Part shown: piece by piece, positions 49,767 through 62,524 of the stretch
How positions within the stretch are numbered: the first letter of the stretch is position 1
How the letters are laid out: every line of letters begins with the position of its first letter
NCBI GenBank assembly: GCA_030549495.1
Contig: JAUIRK010000864.1
Coordinates: 62,001-126,000 of the forward strand
Reading direction: 5' to 3'
Source of the DNA: Nectonema munidae
Taxonomy: Eukaryota; Nematomorpha; Nectonematoida; Nectonematidae
Length of the DNA: 64,000 nt
Program-made: the position numbers and the translations under genes
The notes under the pieces: model-generated
Told to the model about the DNA's origin: nothing
The model's input: the letters and a program-made list of their open reading frames with translations, nothing else
Databases searched by the model: none

Positions 49767-50060
49767 TAGTTAGAAAATAGCATATCTATAGAGATAGACT
49801 ATACAGATAGACTGTGACAACCAGTTTTAATAATTGGTAAATTGAAATAAGCACTTAATTACCTTCACTTAGTTAAAAAATAGCATATCTATAGAGACAG
49901 ACTATACAGATAGACTGTGACAACCAGTTTTAATAATTGGTAAATTGAAATAAGCACTTAATTACCTTCACTTAGTTAGAAAATAGCATATCTATAGAGA
50001 CAGACTATACAGATAGACGTGAAAACCAGTTTTAATAATAATTGGTAAATGGAAATAAGG
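49767..50060. repeat. 103-base tandem repeat, about 2.9 units
   Basis: Units start TAGTTAGAAAATAGCATATC at 49767, 49870 and 49973. The first two are almost identical. The third has small indels. Near-identity implies recent amplification and a likely length polymorphism. Confidence 0.85.
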
Positions 50061-50099
50061 AGGGATAAAGACTTAATTTGTTTACTTTTTGAGCTTGAA

Positions 50100-52017
50100 G
50101 ATTGGTTCACAACCTTTCTAAAAATTTTCGACGTAGCTGTCTCTATTTTTTAATAGCTCAGGTTGTCATTCAAAAATCTCTTTAAAAAAGTCTGAATAAT
50201 CCAATCAATGTCAATGGGATGGATAGATCTGCTTTGTCTAAGTTTGGCTCTGTTTGCGCTAATGCAACTCTCATATCATTACTCATTTCCTATCTGTTTT
50301 GGGATTTAGTTTCAATGGAAAACGCTTGCTCGCGCTCATATGTAGTGACAAATCGGAACAGAACTTTCAGAGCCATTTTTCCTACATAAGCATAAGACTG
50401 TCCCATTTTTCGAAAAATCACGATGAGAGATTTCACAAAAAAACATGTCGTACACCTTCCCAATGATTAAATCAAATCAATAAACTGTTCTTGGATTACG
50501 AAGTCTTCTAAGGCCAGATTACTAATTGAGATTATAAAGGGGTTTTTGAAAAATTGATAGTACTTTTCAAATTTTTATAGGTTAGGAAAATAAAGAAAAT
50601 TTTTTCGCTAATATATGCTACACGGTGCTTTATGGCCTACATGGCATCTTTATTGATGAAAATAAGAGTATACGTTCGAAAATCAGGCAAAAATATTTTT
50701 TGCCAAAAAATGCCATAATTTTAGAGTAATTTCAAAGGTTGGCAATTTTTTATGATAATGGAGTATGTCGCTTCTATACTTTTCTTTTTGGAAATCAATC
50801 TCACGTTTAAGTGCAACAAGGGTTTTTGAAATTGGAAATCATTTTCTTTGCCTAACTCTGAAAACAAACAAGAGTTGAAGACATTTGCTTTAAATACGAT
50901 TTTGTAATGAGAACATTTTCCAATCCATTAGGTGTGGTTTTCATTATAATGACTGACAATGAATAGAGCACCGAGTAACAATTACATCTGGAGATTTTTG
51001 CTTAATCAGAGTAGAAACTAGAACAAGAGAGCACCATCAGTAGACACTCCAAGTGCATGTTTCGGCTTAATATCATTTGATGTAAAAAATTGTACCTAAT
51101 ATTTCTCTCTACAGCTAAGTGTTTCACAAAAAATGTGTATACTGTACTTGTCATATACATATTGTACGTAAACGCAAAGCTGAACTAAGTGTGCAGCATC
51201 AGTTGATTCATCAAGCTGAATTGCAAAAAATTGAAAATCGAACTCGAATCTATAGACCAGCTCTGATATTATGCGATCAGACATCTCTTGTATTAGCCTT
51301 CTACCGTTATCTTTTGACAAAAAGATATGCTTCAACTTTTCAAGTTCATAACTTCTTAGCGCATTCAATATGACATCTTTGCAGCAAGGTATGTTGTGGG
51401 ACTTTTTGAAAATAGTTATTCTTATAAAACTTTATAGAAGGCCTTCAAACCACACTTGATATTCAAAAGTTTTGTTTACTCAACTCGATTGCTCCATTTT
51501 CAAGGTCTTTTTAATTTGCTGGGCTTTAAAAGTGTCGATACTAACATTTCAGAACACAACAGACATTTAGATTCTTCTTCTCAACCAGGCGTTAATGCAG
51601 TAAAACCAAATTTCAAGTATGGGTCGTCATATTTCATTTTTATAACCACTAAGAAATATGCACATAAAATCAGACGTAAAAAGCAATAAAAAATAAAGAT
51701 AGTTTAACTCAATTCAAGGACTAAATTATTTATTTTTTAAAATGTGACTTATTGGCAAAAATTGCAAATGATCCTATGTAGGTGCAGCAATAGGTCGCCA
51801 AAAACGATACACTCAATGTTCCCTTCTAGGTCCCCATTGAAATGCCACTGTGCGTATGCCCAGTTTATTATCCAGTCTGCCACTGAGTTTTATATAGCCC
51901 TTGGCCTTGTCTCTCGAACCTATAAATTAGTGAATTATTATTCTATCAACGGTTTGCCATACACCGATATTTTGTACTAAAGCTAGAACACCGCGGACTC
52001 CAGTTTGAAAAGCATTG
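50100..52017 (-). pseudogene. hAT element, FAM200-like transposase remnant
   Basis: The 5' end on the minus strand, at 52017, reads CAATGCTTTTCAAACTGGAG, then TCCGCGG, a degraded hAT terminus. Coding pieces follow in order. One (51096-51368) reads NDNGRRLIQEMSDRI-like sequence and FFAIQLDESTDAAHLVQLCV, the LDES(T/M)D catalytic segment, then YVQYV. A last piece near 50230-50390 has TYERERAFS, DMRVALAQTEPNLDKA, the C-terminal CExxFS dimerisation region with Cys changed to Tyr-Glu-Arg. Stops and gaps are many. The 3' end is not defined. It is a separate copy from the 44-46 kb element and belongs to a related family. Confidence 0.65.
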
Positions 52018-53016
52018 AACTAGAAGGTAATGGATGCAATCAGAATTACAAACAAGGTAATTTGACTTGATAAAATTAGTGCAGTCATGGTTGGATTGGG
52101 AGCTTACAGTGCAGGTACAATGTTGGGTAATAATGGTTGTGTGCTCATTGGACAAAAATTCTTTTATAATAAATTTTAAAAATAATAAAAAAAAATAGCC
52201 CTTTCAAAAAATTTTCAGGGTGTGCGCCTCTGATGTAATAGATTTAGCAAAAATAAATTTTTAGATATTTTAATCATAAAACATTTATAATTGGGAAAAT
52301 TTAATAAACGTGATTTTGAATAAAGTAATAAAAAATTAAGAGAAAAAATAATATTACAAGACACACGATAAAATTAAGCCAATTTTAAATTAATTTATTG
52401 CTTTTGTAACGCCTGATAAAAACAGCCAATCAGATGTCATGATGCAATATTTAGAGGATGCTAACAATATTTCAATTTTTGAATGTTCAAACAAATCTTT
52501 TTATTTATAAAACTATAAACACACATGGGTGTCTAAAAGAGGAAATACTTTCTACGTTTATTGCAAAGGCAAGATAATATATCAAAAATTCTTCGTTTGT
52601 TTTGTTTTTAATGAATAAACTTTTTTGGATCTTATAGTGATTTAAGAAAGGATTACTTACATTAAATGTGTGTTCTCCTTAAGAAGAAGAAATTTATTGT
52701 ACACATGTTTGTTGTTAAATAACAATCAAAATATTTCACAAAATTACAAATTATTATAAAAAATAAGTAAAAAGAGTTTGTGTACTTGGCCGACACAAAG
52801 ACTAATCAAAGTCGCTACCGTGTGTAACCATTTTATGCATAAAATTCTTTTACAAAATTCTAATATTTATTTAATAAGTTAATAATTTTTATTAAATATA
52901 AAAAACAATCATGGTTGAAATATAAGTTTATTTATATAAATTATATTAACAAAAATGAAATACAATATATAATATAAATATTTATAAGAGATACTTTTAA
53001 AGAGAGAAAAAATTTG
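52018..53016. other. AT-rich spacer
   Basis: No gene or clear element. A few microsatellite-like A/T tracts. Confidence 0.5.
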
Positions 53017-53635
53017 GAACCTACGTTTTACGTACGGCACGGGACCGAACGGCGGACGTAAAACGTAGGATTTGTAAATTCCAGGTTGACCTTTAAATTG
53101 ACATACAACACGAAAATCCTAGTCTGGATCACACATGGTCACACCGTGTACGACGTGAGGGACTATGGCAGCTAAAGAAGACTACTACAGTGAAGTTGGA
53201 TGATCATCCCTGAAGTTGAGCTGTTTTCATAATAAAGTCTTAAATAAAAAATATCAGTGTATGTGTATTATTTATCAATTATACTCAACTTATTCTGCTC
53301 TAGGAAAAGGCGCCCGTTAATTTGCTATTTTAATGATGCATGCAGAGATACAATGCGCGAACATTACGAAAACAACAAGAATAGCATCGGAGATAACAAG
53401 TACACTGCACAGTACGTTCAGTGTTAGAATGCATTGTTTTGCGAACCCAATTAGCGTTATTTAAATTACTCATAGTGAAATAAAACTGAAAGACAATAAT
53501 TTATTAACCTTTATAAACTTTTTAATACATAAAATCACAAAAAAATCGTATTAATAATGCATTTAATGACCAAAAAATAACGTCATCGATCATTTGGCGA
53601 GGGCGTAAAATCAGGGTACGTAAAACGTAGGTTCT
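53017..53635. mobile_element. Non-autonomous Tigger-like element
   Basis: Terminal inverted repeats begin GAACCTACGTTTTACGTAC at both ends. The first 330 bases match, inverted and at roughly 95%, the 61.2-61.55 kb end of the second Tigger element. The rest is non-coding. It is a deletion derivative of the same family. An internal segment (about 53115-53235) is identical in both copies and contains a short open frame ending LKKTTTVKLDDHP, then AATAAAG. Confidence 0.75.
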
Positions 53636-53749
53636 ACATTGACAATTTGTATAAACAGATATATAATAAATGACATATTATATAGAGAAGAATGCTACAG
53701 CCAAAAATAAGGGTGTTTTGTTTTTAATGTGATACATTAAATGACCGTA

Positions 53750-55720
53750 AAAAGTGAGCCAGTTCTATTATATTAATATTTTCAGTGTTTTCTGCTAAAT
53801 CTATGATTTTCTGCCTTATGTCTTGTTTTCATTTTTTTGATTTAAGCCTTGGATTAAAGTAACTAAATTTTGCTCTAGTATTATAATTGTGTACTTCATA
53901 ATTAAACATTAGTTTATTCGAGTAGTCTATTGAAAAGAAAGCGTGAATAATATCGTGGTAAAAATTCATTACTTTATACTTATAGATGTCCTGTATTTTC
54001 AAAACATTAGTTAAATAGAATTTACTGCTGGTATGTGCATTATATTTCAGATTTAAGGCTAATCTCAATATTTTTATAAATATTCTATTAAGTTTAACGT
54101 GCCCTAATTTACTAGAGAATAATTTAAAACTGGTAAAATCAAGGATTTATACGCAATAGTTTTTATTTTTACAGGAAGATGATTCCAACTTCTGAATTTT
54201 GCAAGTAAATAAACAGGCTGAGTCAACTTGTGCATTCCAAAGAAGTCTATTATCAAATATAGTGCCTAAAAAACAAAACTTTTCCAACAACTCAAGTACA
54301 TGCTTATTAATATTTACATTATGAGAAAACAAGATTTTTTTCTCTGATAACAACATTCCTTTTGATTTTTCATAGTTCAGTAATAATAAAATTGATGATT
54401 AATGAAAAGCTCATTCAAAAAAGACAACTTTTTATTTATTATTTCGATGCTTGAAAAATATTCAACTTTGAAGATGAAAACTATGTCATCTGCATATGCA
54501 GAGCTTTACAGACATCTCTCTTTATGATTTTGATTGTTTCATTTATATATATGATAAACAGAAGTGGACCGAGAGAAGATCCCTGAGGTACTCAAACAGG
54601 GTTGCAGTGATATGTCAGAAAAACTATTATTTAAAAAACGGAAAATTTCCTATTATATAAAAAACTTCTAATTAAATCTATAGCGAATTGATCAATTTTA
54701 TAGCAATAAAAAACCATGATTTACACAATAAAAAGCAGCTTTCAGATCCAAAAATATACTCAATCAGTTAAAATTACTATTCCAGTTCTCTACAATTTCG
54801 AATTAAAAATTGAATGAAGTTGTTCAATGTTTTTAAGCTTGTGAAAACCAAATTGAAAGTCCTCTAAAAAAGAAATTATATTCAAAATAATTATACAACT
54901 GATTATAAAGGATTTTCTCTAGTATTTTTGAAAAGACCGGCACTATACACACGGGTCAAAGCTCTAATCAAGGGTAAGTGATGGGAAATATCTTCGTTTA
55001 TTATTCCTACATATCCCAATTTCGAAAAGTTATATACAATAATATTGTCAATGCATGTTTTTGAGCTAGGTCGAGTGGTTTTATTTATTAACCTATATAA
55101 ACCATAGGTCTATCAAAATATTGTTGGTTTAAAAAAGAATGTTTATTAAAGAAATTAATGTTAAAATCGCCAAGTAGAATATTGAACTTATATTTTGATA
55201 TTTCTTCACAAAAATCATCGAATTCAAAATAAAACTCATCTGAAATCTCCTTATTATATAGAGCATGCCTGTAAATGTTATGAATATATACTTGATAACT
55301 TGATATATCAAACTATTATATTTAACTTTTATAAAAAAAAGATCCTAAAATTTATTTAGAAATTGGAAAATTAACAACAACGTATTCTACAGAGCGATGA
55401 ATAAAAAAACCAAGACCTCTATAGCGACTTTTTTCAAATGGAAGTGAAATATAATAATATTTTTCACTGCAAACTCATTAATATTTGAATATGAATCAAG
55501 ACAGCTCTCTTAAATACAAACTATATGAAAAATTTTACCAGTAAGTTTTTCTACCTTTTGCAAAAATATAAAAAAGAAATCAAGTTTAGCATTTAGTGAT
55601 TGAATATTTAGTGACATAAGCTAGGAATTGATTCATTTCAGTGATATCTCTTTCAATATTTGTATTTTGCAAGGTTAAATTAGTAAAATCTGAATATAAT
55701 AAATTTTCAAGATTATCATT
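53750..55720 (-). pseudogene. Jockey/CR1-like LINE, endonuclease to C-terminus
   Basis: On the minus strand the order is correct for a non-LTR ORF2. Endonuclease: KYKFNILLGDFNINF at about 55150-55190, the GDFN motif. Reverse transcriptase: VPQGSSLGPLLFIIYIN at 54543-54590, and SAYADDIVFIFK with the YADD box at 54485-54496. Post-RT region: NKHVLELLEKFCFLGTIFD (54240-54310). C-terminus: ILKIQDIYKYKVMNFYHDI (53940-54010) and HNYNTRAKF (53880). Many stops and frame changes occur between the motifs, so it is inactive. The YADD and GDFN catalytic residues are still readable. 3' end near 53750; 5' end unclear. Confidence 0.75.
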
Positions 55721-56645
55721 TAAAAATTCCTCATTCATAATATAATTCTAAATTATTAATATCATTCTTAAAATTTTCAATAACTTGACTTAACTACATA
55801 TAGCTTACGTAAAAATGTAGTTTTAATTAATTTATTTTTTTCTATTGTTTATGTGTGTTTACTTCTCCCGTTCATTTACAATTTTAATAACGATACATAT
55901 ATAATTTTTTATTTTTTCCTTTATTTATATATAACAAAGCAAAGGAATAATATGAACTAAAAGTAGGTTTAAAACGTATCCGTAGATATTGTATTTATAG
56001 TATGATTTGATTTTAAATTACATTCATGAATTTTATGAAGACAATTTATAATATATTATTAATACTAAAAGAAATAGTTATAATTGAACTTTGAAAAATT
56101 ATTCTATTCATTTATTTTGTAGGATTTTCATTGAAATTTAAAAAATTTCAAAAAAAATAAATAATTCTTTGATTGATTAAGATCATTTATTTTTTAATAT
56201 ATTAAATTTACAACTTGAATAAATATTTGTCTTTTGTCAAAATTGTGTTTTTATTGTCCACAAAATCATGGGTTTCTGTGAATAACTATAAAAATGGCGT
56301 ATCTATCTTTAAGGATGATAATTTTACCGCCTCTCAAAATTTGAAATAACATTTCAAAATGCCCTAAATATAATAATAATACAGCTAATAGGCATGGAAA
56401 ATATCATTTCTCCAAAAATAGGGTTGCCAGATTACAAGATTTGAAATCCGAGACACTCTTGTAATTTCTCACCATATTTATATAAATTTATACCTACATA
56501 CACAGCCAGGCCAATATATTATAAAACATAGAGACAATTATCACAAACATGAAAGAATTTTAATAGGGTATAAAGAAAACAAAAGGAAAATAATTTGGAA
56601 GACTCATAATTAGACAAACAATACCAAAATAAAAGAGAAATATAT
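55721..56645. other. AT-rich spacer with one dispersed repeat unit
   Basis: The only recognised item is a copy at about 56235-56295 of the ACAAAATC...AACTATAAA repeat seen at 15.2-15.6 kb. Confidence 0.45.
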
Positions 56646-57121
56646 GGGGTATTTTTTAATTTGGGAGTCGCGCAAAACATTAGGGTTTGTAAACTAGTTT
56701 TTTTATATACAGTTAATGATGGAACAAATTTTTAAACCCTTCGTGTGGGCTGAAAAGTACACTATGAGCATGCTTATATAAAAAAAAATACATGTGGTAA
56801 TTTTAAACTCCCAACTCGCAAGAAACATAAGGTTTTACAAATTCATTCATCTACAGTAGTTTTCATTCTGTAACACAAAGATATAATTGTATCTGAATAC
56901 TTTAGAAAAGTTGAGTTTAAATGTTGATGTTTTATGAAAAAATCTTTTGTAAGTGCTGTGAAATTATGGTTTTGTTAACAGAAAGCTTTTATGGTTTAAA
57001 AATTAACCTAAAATCCTAAGGTTTGTAAAAGCTTTATTTAGTTAGGTTAGTTTTGTTTTTCTATAATAGGGCCTTTTAACGAACCATCAAAAAATGTGAC
57101 TCCCATATAAAAAAAATACCC
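56646..57121. mobile_element. MITE with imperfect 24-base inverted ends
   Basis: GGGGTATTTTTTAATTTGGG, then AGTC (56646), mirrors GACTCCCATATAAAAAAAAT, then ACCC (57098-57121). Inside, CTCGCAAGAAACATAAGGTT (56815) repeats GTCGCGCAAAACATTAGGGT (56667) in direct form. No coding capacity; family unknown. Confidence 0.5.
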
Positions 57122-57339
57122 AATTATGGCTTTTTCAAAAAAACACATTTGGTGCAAATTTGAGAATTATAAAGGTTAGGGGTGTGGGTGGGTGGGTGTA
57201 AAAAAGTGATGGTAAGTACCTCCAGCCATCGCTTATATAGCTGTATGTAGGGGTTTTTAATTTTATGATACACAACCTTTCTTTTCATTTAGAGCATATG
57301 AGTATAAGTGAAAAAAAATTTGCATGAACTAAAATTGAA

Positions 57340-59153
57340 CTCAAATCTTTATTCTTTAATTCTATTTCTCTGATCATTTTGCTTTTCCAATAAGTCGTTG
57401 TTTTCTAGCACCTGCCTATAAAATTCTTTACACTGAAAATTAAGGTTCCATGTGCATTGTAAGATAGCTTCTACAGACCCCACATCCAACTTGTTCCTCT
57501 CATCAGTCCATTGGATATTCATGAGTGAGAATACACCCTCAAGATTAGCATTATGAGCTGGAATGCTACTGGAATGCTGGAAATAAGTACCGACACAAAA
57601 TTACAGAATAATGTTCTTAAAATTCCATCATGTGAAGGATACAACTAAATCTTTAATGGCATAGCTTAGTCTTCCATTCATCAGGTTTGATCTCCATCTG
57701 TTTAACAAGCAGTTTTTTAAATGCTGACCACCAACAAAAAAATGTTGCCGTCAATTTTTATGCCCTTGTTTTTTAACATTAGACAAACGATTGTACTTGT
57801 CCCCATGCTGGAAGAGTATCTAATAACATCCATGAAAAACTCTCAAAACGTTCTAAAAATGAAACCCATTTCTTAAGATAGTCATGGCAAGTGACGTAGT
57901 AGTTATCTACTTCAAGCTGGAATTTCTTCTTCTTCTGAGATGTGACATTATCATTGTTAAGGCAACTCTTAACCCTAAGGGGAATAAACTTTTCATCCGT
58001 TCTTTCCTTCATAACTGCAATAAGTTCTTTTAGGCAGCCAAGAACTCCAATAACGCTGTCTCTTTTCTCTCTTTTCTATCTTCATAATCCTGCCGCTAAA
58101 AACATACTCAAGGCTGTGAATAAAATACAAGTAAGCTTTGCTCAGAGGATTATCAAAAAAATCTAAAAGAATTTTGGGGGCCTTTTCTTCAGAAGCAAAG
58201 AAAGATTTAAGTGCTTCAAATAACCTTAGGTCAACTGCTCTCAGCCAACGAGTTTTAGAATGTGAGAGAACTGAGGCATACTGAACACCAACAAAATTGC
58301 AGAAATCTTTTAGCTTCTCAGTTCGAACAGTATAAATACTGAAGTATGAAAACAACTTAAAAACAATTACTTCAACATCAACAGAAAGAACATTAGCCGC
58401 ATATAAGCAGCATTGTTAATTTTGAGAAATTTGTGCTTTTGCGTAAACACCCACCAAAATTAGTATTAGTGTTATCTCCACAAAAAGCTTTACATTTCTT
58501 CATATCTAGTTCTAACTCGACGAGGCTCTCTCTGCAGATGTTTGTTATAGTTTTCGGGTCTCATTTGGAAGGGATTTTACTCGTAACAACTTTATCAGGA
58601 AGCCCCTTTTCCGTGAAAAATATTGCACAATCAACGGAAATATTTTCTCAGCATTATGATTACTTGCATCTGTAGATATGCCATAAAAAGAGGAATTATT
58701 TATGTCTTTAACAATCTCGGCAAAAGTATGTGGTGCCACAACGTTTTTAATTATTGCAGCACATTTTGTCCTAGCATTTGAAAATTTTGTTGCAATTTTA
58801 GAATCAGGAAATAATGTTGGTAACTTCGTACAGTCATTTGAACTGAATGACTAATGATGACGAACAGTATGAAAGGCCATGGTTACTTCTGCGGCTATTA
58901 TTTTATTTTCTTCATCTGTGTTTTTCTTGACCAAGAAGTTTGTTATTTTATTATCTTCTTTTGAAGTGGAGGAAATGCAACCTTTGTGCCCTGTTGAATC
59001 TATGTGTCTCTTGATATCATTCTTCTCACCATGTTCAATACTGAAAGTGCACTGACATAAACCACAGTTTGCTTCAATACAGCTCTTGCCTTGTTTGCTA
59101 AATGTCCATTCACTGGAATATTCATCACGAAATTTACACTTACGTTTTGGCAT
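57340..59153 (-). pseudogene. hAT transposase remnant (BED finger type)
   Basis: It begins at an ATG at 59153 with MPKRKCKFRDEYSSEWTF. A Cys2-His-type finger follows: C..C..F.IEHGEKNDIKRHI (59020-59090). Further pieces are FYGISTDASNHNAEKIFPL (58620-58690), the catalytic first-Asp region with Thr-Asp, SVLSHSKTRWLRAVD (58230-58280) and the C-terminal ANLEGVFSLMNIQWTDERNK (57480-57560). In that last piece the hAT dimerisation motif has Glu-Gly-Val-Phe-Ser. The gene has several frameshifts. It belongs to a different hAT group from the ZBED5-like copies in this window. Its 5' side abuts the second Tigger gene. Confidence 0.7.
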
Positions 59154-59498
59154 CTTGGGATGGAATAGTTTTTGTTGAAAATAAAATAGGGCGTGGCAAA
59201 TATTAATAACACACTTTAGTTAATGAAAGAAAAACACTCCAACAGTGACGACAACGGTGCAGGGAAAATCTAAAAGATAGAAAGAAAAGTAGAAGTACTC
59301 AATAGAAAACATTAACACTACGATTAAAAACAGGAACAACAAAAACACAACATTTTCGTGCAAAACGTAAACATTAACTTCACACAACTTACATGATTAA
59401 TAAACAATTAAGTTCATAATTACACTTCCTGTAATTAAAATCCATCGTTTTTCTATTTTAATAAATCGGGTCCATGGGTAGATATTTCATTCGCAATC

Positions 59499-61102
59499 AT
59501 GGCTTCGATGAGAAAGCGTCAAAGTGTTTCGATCGAAACTAAACTAAAGATAATTGCCGAAAGAAGGAAGGGTAAATCCAACCTTTTAGTTGCAACGCAA
59601 TTTGGTTTGCCTAAGTCAACCGTATCCACCATCTGGGCGAAAAGGGAGGAATTTGAGAATTCGGTTTCAAAATGTGAGTTACCAAGTCTGTTTTTGGCTA
59701 AATCTTATTTGTCAAAAGCAACGTTTTCAAAGGTTGATGATGCGTGTTTTACGTGGATGACGCAGCAGCGAAGAAAGGGCGTACCGATATCTGGACCTCT
59801 TTTACAGGAGAAAGCTCTTCTTTTTGCCAAAGAGTTGTATCAGGTCACTCAAGTTTTGAGGCCAGTAACGGATGGCTAGATGGTTTTAAGAAACTCCACG
59901 GTACCCATTCCTTATCAATGCAAGGCGAATCCTTATCAGCAGACGCTGACTCAATTGGAGCTTTCCAATTTGCGTTAAAGAGGTTAATGGAATCAGAAAA
60001 TTTAACCAGAGACCAGATTTTCAATGCTGACGAAACTGGTCTCTATTGGAAATTGATGCCTAGCCGCACCTTGGTTTTACACGGAGAGAAAACGGCAAAG
60101 AATTTCAAGACAGTTAAAGATCGAGTTACTCTTATGGGTTGTTTGAATGCGAGCGGAACCTGTAAGATTCCATTACATTTATTCACAAGTCAGCTAAGCC
60201 ACGATGCTTTAAAAACCAGAACATGGACCGCCTGCCAGTCGACTACTATAGTCAGAAGAACGCGTGGATGGATGCAGCAACATTCAAGTGATGGTTTTTT
60301 GAGAACTTTGTTCCCAGTGTTTGTGAATTTTGCCGAGAGAACAATGTTGAGGAAAAGATTGTGCTACTGTTAGATAGTGCTACAGCCCACCCTTCCGTTG
60401 AAGAACTAACGACAGAAGACGGATCATTTTTAGTAAAGTTCCTGACGGCAAATACAACCTCCATCATTCAACCGATGGATGGACCAGGGTGTTTTAGAAC
60501 CATTAAAAAGACGTTATAAGAAAAACCTTCTACGTCACGTCTTGTGCAAGCTAGATACCCCGATCCCAGAGGTGATAAAACAAACCACAATTAAAGATGC
60601 GGTTTACTGGATTGCAGATGCGTGGGAAGCGGCGACACAGGAAAATCTTCAACGCTTTTGGCGAAAACTAACGGAAAATGTTGAAGAAAGAATTGAGGAT
60701 GAAAGTGTTTCAGAAAAACAGACAGATAACGTAGACAAAATGGAAGCCGATCGTAATATATTTAAAGCCATCATGTTTCAAGAACTTGGTTCTGGAACTA
60801 AGGATATGATGAGTGTGGATGAGTGGCTCGTAGAAGATGCCGAAGATCCCTCACACCAATGGCTCACCGACGCAAAGATAATCAGTGAAATTGATAGGGA
60901 GTCATCTGATGAAGAGGAAGAAATAGTCGACCGAATTAAACCTGAGCATGCGTTTGAAGCCCTTGGAGTTGTCGTGGATTGGTTCGAGCAAATGAAGAAA
61001 GATCCGTGCCACATCAGACAGATTCGCCGATGGAGAGACGAAGCGGCTCAGATGAGAGCACCATCATTAAAGCAGAAAAAGATAATCAACTTCTTTCAGT
61101 AA
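59499..61102 (+). pseudogene. Second Tigger/pogo transposase, frameshifted
   Basis: The ATG at 59499 starts MASMRKRQSVSIETKLKIIA, the CENP-B-like first helix-turn-helix. The second (QQRRKGVPISGPLLQEKAL, then NGWLDGFKKLHG) follows after a frame change near 59840-59860. The DDE/D core reads FNADETGLYWKLMPSR (60020-60070), VLLLDSATAHPS (60360-60400) and MDQGVLEPLKRRYKKN (60479). Another frame change lies near 60180-60220, with an in-frame TGA near 60290. A 4-base ATGG duplication at about 60470-60478 breaks the frame before the third Asp. The 207-residue C-terminus (60479-61102) is fully open and acidic. It is a different Tigger lineage from the one at 4.7-6.6 kb. Confidence 0.85.
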
Positions 61103-61211
61103 AAAAAAATAAAAAATAAAAATAAAAAATCTTCAAAACAAAAGGCCCTTTTAAAGGCCAACAAATTTGAAAGAGAATGAATAAAGTAGTTTTTCCTTAT
61201 TTTAAAATTAT

Positions 61212-61553
61212 TTTCCCCTTTGCATGCATCATTAAAATAGCAAATTAACCGGCGTCTTTTCCTAGAGCAAACTAAGTTGAGTATAATTGACAAATAATAC
61301 ACATACACTGATATTTTTTATTTAAGGCTTTATTATGAAAACAGCTCAACTTCAGGGATGATCATCCAACTTCACTGTAGTAGTCTTCTTTAGCTGCCAT
61401 AGTCCCTCACGTCGTACACGGTGTGACCATGTGTGATCCAGACTAGGATTTTCGTGTTGTATGTCAATTTTAAGGTCAACCTGGATTTTACGATTCCTAC
61501 GTTTTACGTCCGCCCTTCGGTCCCGTACCGTACGTAAAACGTAGGTTCTAGTG
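61212..61553 (-). mobile_element. 3' end of second Tigger element
   Basis: The terminus reads, on the minus strand from 61553, CACTAGAACCTACGTTTTAC, next to TA (61554-61555). It is the inverted partner of 53017-53346. A matching left terminus upstream of 59499 was not found; that side is taken up by the hAT remnant, so the 5' end may be lost. Confidence 0.7.
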
Positions 61554-61656
61554 TAACTCCATAGCGTTTGCCTGTTTTCCTTCCGAGGTTTTAAAAACAT
61601 TTGAATGTCCTCAATTTCCATCTCAAGCTCTGCTGCGTTGACGTCAGTGGCAATAA

Positions 61657-61756
61657 AATGGCGCCCCCTTTATTGTATTTTTTAATAATAAATCTTTGAA
61701 CTGTTTTACTACTATTTATTTTGATGAAATCATATAAAATTAAAGGAGGCGCTATT
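61657..61756. mobile_element. Short inverted-repeat element (possible)
   Basis: AATGGCGCCCCCTTTA (61657-61672) and TAAAGGAGGCGCTATT (61741-61756) are inverted with 14 of 16 matching. The 100-base AT-rich body suggests a very small MITE. Confidence 0.35.
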
Positions 61757-62520
61757 CTTGTCATACGAATCTTGGCATGTTTTAATGCCTCCAGGGCTGT
61801 GCCAAGCTCTAAATAAAGAATTATGAATACACAATGTAAGGTCATAAGTAGCTATGTGTCAAACTGATATATAAAGATGCAAATAAAAGTGTAATTATAT
61901 AATTTTATGTGAGTAAACAAAGCAATTTACTCGCTTTTTACTAGATGCAGCTTGACAATAGCCCTATTCTTAATCATCAAAACTATACGCAGTTTGAAAA
62001 TATATAGATATTACATGAAAATTCTTATATTATATATATAAATAATAACAATTTAGCATATATTAGTAGATCAACATAAATAAATATACAAAAATTAATT
62101 AAAGACACACATAGCTACCGACTGATAGAAGATAACATTTATATATATATTTATACTTAAATACTAATATAAAAATATTCATATTTTTAATTAATTCATC
62201 TTAGAAAGTTTGTGTCTTAGTTATTTAAAAATTAAAAACTCATACTATCATAATAATGGAAATATCTTTTAAAGTGGCAAAGCATCGCAATGGTGAAATG
62301 TCACGGGATAGTATCACACTGCTAAGTGATAAAAAAGATGCCTTTACTCAAAATATAAATTCAATTACATAAAATATTGATAATTTTATTTTAAGAATTT
62401 TAAGCTTTTCTATTGTTAACAGATAAACGAGATTTTCGTTAACAATGGAAACAAGCTTTTTAGATCGAAGAATTTATTCAAAATATAAATGAAAAATACA
62501 AAATATTAAAAATAATAATA
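61757..62520. other. AT-rich spacer
   Basis: Low-complexity A/T and TATA-rich sequence; no gene or element recognised. Confidence 0.5.
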
Positions 62521-62524
62521 ATAT

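Noticed and set aside
51119-51373. Plus-strand open frame
   Set aside because: Shadow of the minus-strand hAT transposase piece.
51016-52025. AACTAGAA at 51016 and 52018 as a hAT target duplication
   Set aside because: The transposase coding remnant extends beyond 51016 down to about 50.1 kb, so the match is probably chance.
60778-61014. Serine-rich minus-strand open frame
   Set aside because: Shadow of the acidic Tigger C-terminus on the plus strand.
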